In this document: positions 47,036 to 55,090 of the stretch, piece by piece
How positions within the stretch are numbered: position 1 is the stretch's first letter
Layout of the letters: each line of letters opens with the position of its first letter
Assembly: GCA_015660885.1 (NCBI GenBank)
Contig: JACTUB010000009.1
Span: forward strand, 1-64,000
DNA: 64,000 nucleotides
Reading direction: 5' to 3'
From: Methanoregulaceae archaeon
GTDB taxonomy: Archaea > Halobacteriota > Methanomicrobia > Methanomicrobiales > Methanospirillaceae
Position numbers and translations under genes: made by a program
Notes under the pieces: generated by a model
The model's input: only the letters and a program-made list of their open reading frames with translations
Told to the model about the DNA's origin: nothing
The model's database searches: none

Positions 47036-47601
47036 ATGCTGTCACATATCAGCGTGTGCCGTTGGACGAATGTAGCATTTCCGGAGGATTAGGTATGACT
47101 ATGGTTCGGGAGAAACCAGATAGTCTGAACGTTCCTCAATTTCCCAGGAAATGTCCCGGATGGTTCAGAATTTAAAATGAAGCAATAATTCGCGAGATGT
47201 GATTGAAGAAAGAATTTTAGGGTACTTTCACTGGTACAGAAGTGAGAATTTTCTCGAACGCGCATACTAAGAAAATTCCTTTTTATCCTTTAGCATTAGG
47301 GAGCAAATAACTGATTTTTCTAAATCTGTTGCACCAATTCGGAAACAAAAAATGAAATGAGGAATATCCTCCAATGATCTCGCGGGCGGGAAGCGTTTTG
47401 TCTTTCCGAAAAACTAAAGGAACTGATTACGATAAAAAATCGGGATCGCCTGCCCTGCACGACGAGATGTTTTTCAATAAATAATTATAGCTGAAAGTTT
47501 ACGTACTTGTTCAAGAAAGAATAGTACCATCCTGCAGAATCCCTCATGGTTGGGAAAACTTTAAAAACGTTTCTCCCTCCTGACCTTACAAAAGAGTAGA
47601 C
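47036..47601. other. Intergenic region before a histidine kinase gene
   Basis: No gene is supported. CTTTAAAAACG at 47559-47569 is a plausible TATA box for the ATG at 47602, giving a leader of about 10 bases. The remainder is AT-rich and unassigned. Confidence 0.4.
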
Positions 47602-49488
47602 ATGCCAGCAGACAAAACCCGCGCTCCAAAAGATAAGAAAGACACGGTACTTACAGCACTGCGTGCATCTGAAAAAAAATATCGTACTATTTTTGAAAAT
47701 GCCAGTATACCCACCATAATAATTGAAAAAGATGCAAAAATTTCTCTGGCCAACAACAAATTCCTGCAACTGATTGGCTTCAGCCAGAAGGAAATCGAGG
47801 GAAAGAAAAAATGGACGGAATTTATCGCGCCGGAAATGGTTGACAAACTTACAAAGTTCCTTGCCGATTGCAGAGCGATGACGGAGCAGGCTCCCAGGCA
47901 ATATTTTGTAAGTCTTTTGGACAGGAAAAAACAGAACCGGTACGTATCCCTTAATGCCGCTGTAATCCCAAGGACACAACGCTTAATATTATCCTTTTTC
48001 GAAGTTCCCCGTGATCCACAAAGGGAGAATGAATTCGAATACGAAAATCTGCAGATGTCCGGGGTTATCTATTATATTCCTGAGCCCACATTTGCAATTG
48101 ACCGAAATGGGAGAATCGTTGCATGGAACCGGGCAATCGAGGAGTTAACCGGGATTTTAGCTGCAGACATCATTAGGAAGGGCAGCAATGAGTATGCCAT
48201 TCCCTTCTTCAGGGAACGCCGGCCGATGATCATAGACCTGATCTTTGCGTCCGACCTGGATATTGAGAAGAGGGGGTATCGGGAAATTCAATGGACAGGA
48301 AATACCCTGTCCGCAGAAACAACGGTGATAACTCCAGACGGAAAATCCAAAATTATCCGCGAAATTGCCTCACCAGTTTTCAGCAGGTCCGGAGAACTTG
48401 CCGGTGCAATAGAATCGATCACCGATGTCACCACGCCAAGACAACAGGAAACCGACCTGAAGATTTCCGAGTCAAGATGCAGAACTATCCTGGAAAATAC
48501 CGGTTCGGCAATTGCAATCATTGAAGAGAATGCAACAATCTCCTATATCAACCCTGAGTTTGAGAAGATCATCGGTTATGTCAGGGACGAAGTAGAAGGG
48601 AAGAAAAAGTGGACTGAGTTTGTTGCTCCAAAAGAACTGGAACGGATGCAGAAATACGAATATGAGTGTCGGATTAACCCAAAAATCGCGACGGCAAACA
48701 ATGAATTCCAGTTCATCCGCTTCGATGGCCAACTGCGGTACGGATCGCTGACGATGACCCCGATTCCGGATACGGGAATGTTGATCCTGTCACTCGTCGA
48801 CACCAGCGATAAGGTACAGGAAGAAGACGCTCTCCAGAGAGCTAATAAAAAACTGAATGTATTCAGCTGCATCACCCGCCATGAGATTCTGAACCATTTA
48901 ACAGTCGTGAAAGGATATATCGAACTCTCAAGAGAACAGGTACGCGACCCTGCTTTCCTGCTCAGATCCTTTGATAAGGAGCTGGCAGCGGCAAATGCCA
49001 TCCAGAACCTGATCACCTTCACCCGGGATTATCAGAATATTGGAATACAACCACCGGCATGGTACAACCTCACCGGGTTGATCAAAACGGCAGCTGCCAG
49101 TGTGCGTACGGGATTGATTACCCTTTCAGTCGATACCGACCGGGTAGAGATATATGCCGATCATCTGCTCGAGAGAGTATTTTTTCACCTCATTGACAAT
49201 GCCGTCCGTTATGGCAGGCAGATCAAGAACATCAGGTTCTTCTGTGAGGAGTCATTTGAAGAACTGCTCGTGATCTGTGAGGATGATGGGATAGGTATCC
49301 CACCCGATGCAAAAGAGAAGACATTCAACCGCCAGTTTTTCCAGAATACGGGTCTTGATATGTACCTGTCACGGCAGATCCTGTCCATTACCGATATGAC
49401 CATACAGGAGACAGGGATATATGGCACCGGTGCACGTTTTGAAATACGGGTACCCAAAGGGGCATACCGGTTCATCAGCTCCTCATGA
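47602..49488 (+). CDS. Cytoplasmic triple-PAS histidine kinase with altered G2 box
   Basis: 628 residues, no membrane span. Three PAS modules: ~23-135 (ENASIPTIIIEKDAKISLAN), ~150-285 (PEPTFAIDRNGRIVAWNRAI) and ~290-410 (ENTGSAIAIIEENATISYIN); the first and third share KKKWTEF and look duplicated. The phosphoacceptor motif is CITRHEILNHLTVVKGY near residue 430. The HATPase has N box HLIDNAVRYG and G1 EDDGIGIPPD, but G2 reads NTGLDMYLS, with Asp for the second Gly. It belongs to the same kinase subfamily as the gene at 34817. The signal is unknown, and no receiver domain is adjacent. Confidence 0.9.
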   Translation: MPADKTRAPKDKKDTVLTALRASEKKYRTIFENASIPTIIIEKDAKISLANNKFLQLIGFSQKEIEGKKKWTEFIAPEMVDKLTKFLADCRAMTEQAPRQYFVSLLDRKKQNRYVSLNAAVIPRTQRLILSFFEVPRDPQRENEFEYENLQMSGVIYYIPEPTFAIDRNGRIVAWNRAIEELTGILAADIIRKGSNEYAIPFFRERRPMIIDLIFASDLDIEKRGYREIQWTGNTLSAETTVITPDGKSKIIREIASPVFSRSGELAGAIESITDVTTPRQQETDLKISESRCRTILENTGSAIAIIEENATISYINPEFEKIIGYVRDEVEGKKKWTEFVAPKELERMQKYEYECRINPKIATANNEFQFIRFDGQLRYGSLTMTPIPDTGMLILSLVDTSDKVQEEDALQRANKKLNVFSCITRHEILNHLTVVKGYIELSREQVRDPAFLLRSFDKELAAANAIQNLITFTRDYQNIGIQPPAWYNLTGLIKTAAASVRTGLITLSVDTDRVEIYADHLLERVFFHLIDNAVRYGRQIKNIRFFCEESFEELLVICEDDGIGIPPDAKEKTFNRQFFQNTGLDMYLSRQILSITDMTIQETGIYGTGARFEIRVPKGAYRFISSS

Positions 49489-49735
49489 AATAAATACCCC
49501 TGATTTCGATGCACTGCAAAAGAGGCAAATTCCGGAACAAACCGGGATAAATAGGGTAATCCAGCCTGACAATCATCCGGGTTATTTTTACCGTAAGCAT
49601 TTAGGCGGGCTCATCCATTCCTGTATGTTCTGGGACGCTCCAGCAGATCCAGCGCGAAGAAAAGAAAATTTCCTACCAGATTATTATCCTATTATTTACA
49701 AATAATATGATGTTTAACAGGAGCGCGAGAACTTT

Positions 49736-50359
49736 ATGCAAGAGGTGGAACAGGATGCACATGAAAAACCCGGAACACGAATTCCGGGAAAAAAGATTTC
49801 GATTTTAGCAGGTGTTATTGTTGCAGTAATAATTATTGCAGTCATCTCAGCTTACATAGTTTTTCAGTTACCAGGAAACAGCGAAAACTCAGTGAGCCCG
49901 GCAGCAACAAATTCTGCCTTACAACATCAGGTCTCTACTATACAACATCCCACAGAGTCTCAAACAATCCAGCAGCCCGGTACGTATGCAGTGAAAGAAA
50001 CATTAAAAATACCAGTCGATTTTGTGCTCCAGCCCGGAGAACAGACTAGTTGCGGACTGACCTGCCGACAACTGGTTGCAACGATTACTAATACCGGGTA
50101 CGAGACGGCCCACAATGTCTGTATTACTGTTGCGCTTCATAACAGCAGAACTGAGGTCATTAACCTGAATGGCAATCCCTTTATCAGACAATGCATTGGG
50201 AATATCTCAGGGGGACAGGCTAAAACCGAACCGATAACCGTTAATGCTGATTGTGGTGCATTTGCCACCAAATGCGTCGGGGAAACGCTGACTCTGCAGA
50301 CACAGGTATCATCAGATGAAAAAACGATTCAGTTCCCGGATCAGCTGATAGCAGTGTAA
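49736..50359 (+). CDS. Single-span membrane protein with disulfide-rich outer domain
   Basis: 207 residues. A short cytoplasmic tail, one span (about 23-46), a Ser/Thr/Gln-rich stalk (50-85), and an exported beta-sandwich-like domain (ETLKIPVDFVLQPGEQTS, QLVATITNTGYETAHNVCITV) with six cysteines that could form three disulfides. The strand pattern resembles CARDB/archaellin-like surface domains. No ribosome site stronger than GGAG (10-16 bases upstream) is present. Function is unknown. Confidence 0.65.
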   Translation: MQEVEQDAHEKPGTRIPGKKISILAGVIVAVIIIAVISAYIVFQLPGNSENSVSPAATNSALQHQVSTIQHPTESQTIQQPGTYAVKETLKIPVDFVLQPGEQTSCGLTCRQLVATITNTGYETAHNVCITVALHNSRTEVINLNGNPFIRQCIGNISGGQAKTEPITVNADCGAFATKCVGETLTLQTQVSSDEKTIQFPDQLIAV

Positions 50360-50852
50360 GTTCGTCTGACTATATACCTGCTAAAGCAGGTGCATCGAGG
50401 TGTATGCCGGAAAACCCGGACTTTATTTTTAGGAAATACAGACTGGCGATGATGAATCTCCCCCGCACCTTTCTTAATAGCCGGGTTCATTGGAAAAGGA
50501 CAGGCAAATCAGTTCCCGATCTTTTTCAAGCCCATAATTTTCTTCAGGGTTATTTCCGGTTCTTAAATGTCAGGGCAGTAGACTCTGCAGTTCCGGGTAT
50601 TCACCATATACTTTCAGATTACACCTCCTTTACACCAGTATGCAGGGAATGCGGTCTGTAGTCTCTTTGAGACCTTTTTCTTGAATTCCCGAATTATGAT
50701 CTCTCTCGTTGTATATCTTACATAAACAGATGCGATATCCGCACAAAGGTTGCCAGGTAGTGGATTAAATGAGGCGGTTGGATAAAAAGGACCTGCTGAT
50801 CGTTCCCCAACATCCATTATTTAATTGGGTAAGATAACTCTGGTACTATAGC
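50360..50852. other. Intergenic region with one small hairpin
   Basis: ACCTGC (50376-50381) pairs with GCAGGT (50386-50391) over a TAAA loop just after the upstream stop; with no T run it is at best a weak terminator. A frame at 50404-50661 has no ribosome site or recognisable content. Confidence 0.4.
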
Positions 50853-51509
50853 ATGAAAATTGCCGCATTCCAGCATACATCCAGTGAACCCCTTGGGTTT
50901 TTTAAATCTTTTTTTACTGAAAAGAACATTCCTTTTGAGTATATCCGGCTGTATGAAACAAATGAAGTTCCAAAAACTGACGCTACCCATTTCATCTTCC
51001 TTGGCGGATCGATGAGCGTGAACGACGAACTGGAGTACCCGTTCCTGAAAGAAGAGAAGGAGTTTATACGGAGAGCCGTTAAGAACAAAAACCGGATTCT
51101 TGGCATCTGTCTTGGTGCCCAACTGATCGCTTCAGCATTAGGGGCGAATGTGTATAAATACATACAGGAGACAGGCTGGCGCCAGATCCTGCTTGAACCC
51201 GTTCAGGGAGGAGTCTTCTCAACATTTCCGGATCGTTTTTTTGCGTTCCAGCTCCATGGGGAAACCTTCGATTTGCCGTTTAGAGGCAAACTTCTTTGTA
51301 GTGGTAAGAGAGTAAAAAATCAGGCATTCTTGTACAAGAACGCACTCGGGTTGCAGTTCCACCTTGAACTTACGGAGGAGATTCTACGGGACTGGATCAG
51401 AGATCTCAGACGCCCACAGCGAGAAAAAATTCTCCGCGAGACCCCACCGTATCTCGCAGAAAGCAACCGTCTCTGTCATTTGGTAGCAGAGGACTTTACC
51501 AGTCAATGA
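50853..51509 (+). CDS. Class I glutamine amidotransferase domain protein
   Basis: 218 residues, one domain. FIFLGGSMSVNDE, the nucleophile elbow ILGICLGAQLIASALG (Cys) and GLQFHLELTEE (His, Glu) complete the triad. It resembles the GuaA-like stand-alone glutaminase family, members of which act on varied small substrates or are annotated as GMP synthase-like. No synthetase partner is adjacent, so the acceptor is unknown. Confidence 0.85.
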   Translation: MKIAAFQHTSSEPLGFFKSFFTEKNIPFEYIRLYETNEVPKTDATHFIFLGGSMSVNDELEYPFLKEEKEFIRRAVKNKNRILGICLGAQLIASALGANVYKYIQETGWRQILLEPVQGGVFSTFPDRFFAFQLHGETFDLPFRGKLLCSGKRVKNQAFLYKNALGLQFHLELTEEILRDWIRDLRRPQREKILRETPPYLAESNRLCHLVAEDFTSQ

Positions 51510-51712
51510 AAAATTAATTTTGGAGTAGCCCAGAGAAAATACATCCCTGAAAAAATATGGGGGCAGATCTAATCCTTTTAGTTTTTGCCTTCGGGAAAGG
51601 GAGTAGTGGGCAGGTTCGTATGAATGTGACCGGCAAAGAACCCGTCAATAAGGCTATGGGGATGCGGGCGATTCATTCTTTTGTTGCCGGAACAATACGG
51701 TAAGGAAGAATT

Positions 51713-52363
51713 ATGGGTGACCAGAAAAAACAGGCAGAACCTAAAATCAGTCAGGGCTCTTTTCTGACCGACCCCCCGTTTTATCTTGCAGAGTTTGAAA
51801 AATCTTACCGCTATATCATTGATGAATACAAAGTCCCCCAAAAAGATATTGCAATTTTTATGCCGTGTGCTGTCCGGAAACCCTATAGTAAAAGCCCAAG
51901 TCACCAGCTTATCAGATCGATATTAGCACAGGTATTAGATCCGTCTCGCTACCATGTAATAATTTTTGGAACCTGTGGCATTATCCCGGCTGAACTTGAA
52001 GAGATGTATCCCTATGCTCATTACCATTATATGCTCGGAAAATGCAAAGACCAGAAAGTTCTGGATGATTTTCTCCGCATAGAAACGGAGCGGATTGCAG
52101 GCTACCTGAACAAGACACGATGCGTATACAAATATCGTATCGGGTATTGTATCGGTCTCTTTCGCGAGGCTCTTATACGGGGTTCGACGCAAGCTGAAGT
52201 ACCAATCGATATAATCCTTCCAACCCGGGACATGATCGATAAAGTCATCGAAGAAGGCGATTGCATTTTTGAGGAGGGCAGTCTCTCAATGGATGAATAT
52301 CTGGGAGAGTTCTGTGACGAGCTTATCCGGTTCAGGAATTCACTTCCAGCAGCGAGTGAATAG
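51713..52363 (+). CDS. DUF5591 protein, archaeosine-synthase core domain
   Basis: 216 residues. IAIFMPCAVRKPYSKSPSHQ and FGTCGIIPAELEEMYPYAHYHYMLG match the DUF5591 module that forms the catalytic part of archaeosine synthase ArcS (amidation of preQ0 in tRNA G15). Here the module stands alone, without the TGT-like and PUA domains, so it may work with a partner subunit encoded elsewhere or modify another substrate. The Cys-Lys region (PCAVRKPYS) corresponds to the family's reactive segment. It lies between a stand-alone glutaminase and hxlB. Confidence 0.75.
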   Translation: MGDQKKQAEPKISQGSFLTDPPFYLAEFEKSYRYIIDEYKVPQKDIAIFMPCAVRKPYSKSPSHQLIRSILAQVLDPSRYHVIIFGTCGIIPAELEEMYPYAHYHYMLGKCKDQKVLDDFLRIETERIAGYLNKTRCVYKYRIGYCIGLFREALIRGSTQAEVPIDIILPTRDMIDKVIEEGDCIFEEGSLSMDEYLGEFCDELIRFRNSLPAASE

Positions 52364-52457
52364 GTTTTTAAAATACTATTGTACGGTTACGATTCGATGA
52401 GGGATCCTTCCAACCGATATGTTCATATGTTGTGATGTTAAAGTGCGATACGCGCAC

Positions 52458-53075
52458 ATGACCGATGAAGCAACACGGATCCCAGCATTCATGCAGCAGA
52501 TGGCAGCTATCATAACAAAATCTGTCATCTTGCTGGACCGGCTTCAGATGGAAGTTTTTTTCCAGGAAATGATTTCTGCAAAGAGAGTGTATGTAGCGGG
52601 TGCAGGGCGCTCAGGATTGATTGCCAAGGCATTCGGGTTACGGCTGATGCATCTCGGTTACAATACCTATGTGGTCGGGGAGACTATTACGCCGGCATTT
52701 CTTCCGGACGATACACTGGTGATGTTCTCGGGATCTGGTGAGACACACTCGATGGCATCCATCTGTGGGACCGCAAAGGAACTTGGGGGAAAGGTCTGTC
52801 TTATTACGGCGTCTCCGGACTCTAAAATGAGCAGGATGGCAGATTGTGTCGTGAATCTGGGGGACATTACCGGGTATTATCACAAAGATAAGAATTCGTT
52901 TGAAATCCGGCAATTGACTGGCGATTACCGATCAGTCACGTCCGCCTTCGCTCCATTAGGTACGATGTTTGAAACACTCGCACTGGTCTTTTCTGACGCA
53001 GTCATTTCCGCACTGATGGAGGCAAAACAGGCAGAGATCCATGATATGCAGGACAGACTTACGAATGTCGAGTAA
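52458..53075 (+). CDS. hxlB: 6-phospho-3-hexuloisomerase
   Basis: 205 residues from the ATG at 52458, preferred over 52419 because it matches the family's length. It is a SIS-domain sugar isomerase: RVYVAGAGRSGLIAKAFGLRLMHLG, the TYVVGETITPAF strand, MFSGSGETHSMA and VCLITASPDS. It interconverts 3-hexulose 6-phosphate and fructose 6-phosphate in the ribulose monophosphate pathway, which supplies ribose phosphate in archaea and, with form III RuBisCO, can take part in reductive hexulose-phosphate CO2 fixation. A small inverted repeat (GTGCG..CGCAC, 52443-52457) abuts the start codon. Confidence 0.92.
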   Translation: MTDEATRIPAFMQQMAAIITKSVILLDRLQMEVFFQEMISAKRVYVAGAGRSGLIAKAFGLRLMHLGYNTYVVGETITPAFLPDDTLVMFSGSGETHSMASICGTAKELGGKVCLITASPDSKMSRMADCVVNLGDITGYYHKDKNSFEIRQLTGDYRSVTSAFAPLGTMFETLALVFSDAVISALMEAKQAEIHDMQDRLTNVE

Positions 53076-53353
53076 CTCCGGGATGACCTCATGGGGTAAA
53101 AATCAAAAAAATTATCCGTCTATTCAGCCATGAACTATATTCGCCTTGAGGGATGAGTGACAATCAACCGGCAGGAGCTGATATCAGGAAGTGCTGGTTC
53201 CCGGGCACTAGGCACACCCAGGTATAAGGAGGACCGGCAGATCTTCTGCACGCCCATTGCAACTGTATGCCGAGGTGAAAAAAATCTTGTCCAGGTGATC
53301 CCAAATATCCTTATGATATCCCAAAACTGATAGGGTGGTATTGGTAAATCTGT

Positions 53354-54838
53354 ATGACCCTCTATCGCTGCAATGTCTGTAATGTATTCGAGTATGAACC
53401 TGAACGCGGAAACTCGCTCACCAAAATCCCCCCCGGCACTGAACCGGCAGATTTCCCGTCCGACTGGGCCTGCCCGATCTGCGGATCCGACTGGACTCAT
53501 CTTAAACCTGTCCTGAAGGCCCAGGCCCCTCAATCCGTGCGTACAATCACATCTCCCGCGTACAGTGTATCTGAAGATTATTCTGTATCCGATGAACGTT
53601 CAGAGGCCGGGAGCGGGTATCTTGCCGAATGGGAACGCCCATCTGACGACCTTGAAGACTACATGGCAGATATCCACACTATGGCAGTGACCGGGGAATC
53701 AATCATCGAACCGATGCGGACAAAAAAACCGGTTATCTCCTGGGACGATATCCTGATCAAAGGTGCCCAGATTGCCAGAATTCCTCTGAACAAAGAGACT
53801 GCAGTCAATACCCGGACAATGATCGGACCTAAAGCACGCTATCCGCTCGTGATTGAAACTCCTGTGTATGTAACCCACATGTCGTTTGGGGCACTTTCAA
53901 AGGAGGTTAAAATTGCAATTGCAAAAGGAACAGCTGCAGTGAAGACCGCCATGGGATCCGGAGAAGGGGGTATGCTCCCGGAGTCCCGCCAGTTTGCTTT
54001 TAAATACATCCTTGAATACGTGCCGAACAGGTACAGCATCACTGAAGAGAACCTGATATCCGCAGATGCAATTGAGATCAAGCTCGGGCAGTCTGCAGAA
54101 CCCGGGATGGGCGCCCGGCTGCCGGCAGAAAAGGTAACAGCGGAAATAGCACAAATCCGGGGGTACCCGGTAGGCAAGGATATTATCAGCCCGGCTGCAT
54201 ACGACGATATCAAAAACAAGGAAGACTTAAAAAAGAAGGTGAAATGGCTCCGGGAAACATCCGGAGGAAAACCAATTGGTATAAAGATTGCTGCCGGCGA
54301 CATTGAAGAGGATCTGACTGCGGTGGTATATGCAGGACCTGACTTCATCACCATAGATGGGCGGCCGGGTGCGACCGGGGCAGCCTTGAAATATATCAAA
54401 GCTGCAACATCTGTCCCTACCATTTTTGCCTTGTACCGTGCAAGAAAATACTTGGATAAGAATAACATCAGGGACATCTCCGTCGTAATAACCGGAGGCT
54501 TGCGGATCTCATCGGATTTTGCGAAAGCGCTTTGCCTGGGAGCCGATGCAATCGCAATCGGAACTGCCGCGCTTATGGCCTGTGCCTGCCAGCAATACCG
54601 CATCTGCGATACCGGGAACTGCCCGGTGGGGGTGACTACCCAGAAACCAGAACTGCGTGAACGTTTAAAACCCGATTTATCAGCAAAAAGGCTTGAAAAT
54701 TACCTGAGTGTATCAACAGAAGAGCTCAGGGATTTTGCGCGGCTGACAGGCAATAATGATGTCCATGATCTGAGTATCAAAAATATCTGCACGACAAACT
54801 CAGAGGTCTCGGACCATACAGAAATCCCCCACGTATAA
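53354..54838 (+). CDS. Rubredoxin fused to FMN-binding glutamate synthase domain
   Basis: 494 residues. Residues 1-50 are a rubredoxin-like iron domain with CNVC (6, 9) and CPICG near 40; its insertion between the pairs is typical. After an acidic linker comes the glutamate synthase central/FMN barrel (PVYVTHMSFGALSKEVK, GSGEGGMLPE, IEIKLGQSAEPGMGA, KIAAGDIEED, DFITIDGRPGATGAA, GADAIAIGTAALMACAC) and the iron-sulfur cysteines of CACQQYRICDTGNCPVGV. There is no glutaminase domain; archaeal forms of this kind work with separate subunits or have another role. The rubredoxin would bring electrons to the FeS/FMN site. Its neighbours are a second rubredoxin fusion and proline-to-glutamate enzymes. 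Confidence 0.88.
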   Translation: MTLYRCNVCNVFEYEPERGNSLTKIPPGTEPADFPSDWACPICGSDWTHLKPVLKAQAPQSVRTITSPAYSVSEDYSVSDERSEAGSGYLAEWERPSDDLEDYMADIHTMAVTGESIIEPMRTKKPVISWDDILIKGAQIARIPLNKETAVNTRTMIGPKARYPLVIETPVYVTHMSFGALSKEVKIAIAKGTAAVKTAMGSGEGGMLPESRQFAFKYILEYVPNRYSITEENLISADAIEIKLGQSAEPGMGARLPAEKVTAEIAQIRGYPVGKDIISPAAYDDIKNKEDLKKKVKWLRETSGGKPIGIKIAAGDIEEDLTAVVYAGPDFITIDGRPGATGAALKYIKAATSVPTIFALYRARKYLDKNNIRDISVVITGGLRISSDFAKALCLGADAIAIGTAALMACACQQYRICDTGNCPVGVTTQKPELRERLKPDLSAKRLENYLSVSTEELRDFARLTGNNDVHDLSIKNICTTNSEVSDHTEIPHV

Positions 54839-55090
54839 ATGGTAGAAGTATTTTGGAAATAGGAAATTGTCAACCGGATTGCATTACAGGATGGAAACAA
54901 ACCTGTAAAAATCTGTCTTGAAAAGGTGATACTGAGGTACATATAAAAAGCAAAAAAGAAATTGCCATTCCGACTTCAAATATCACCCCAGAAAATCAGG
55001 ACTGAAACGCAGCCCTTAGACATAGCAAACGCGGGTAAATACTGGTTACGGGATCCACATTATGCCTCTTGCCGCAAAAGGAATAAAGGG

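Noticed and set aside
47485..47979. 164-codon leftward frame
   Set aside because: It is antisense to the first PAS domain of the triple-PAS kinase and the intergenic region before it.
49421..49705. Frame overlapping the end of the triple-PAS kinase
   Set aside because: It has no ribosome site, and its first part is an out-of-frame reading of the kinase end.
53839..54603. 254-codon leftward frame
   Set aside because: It is antisense to the glutamate synthase FMN domain.
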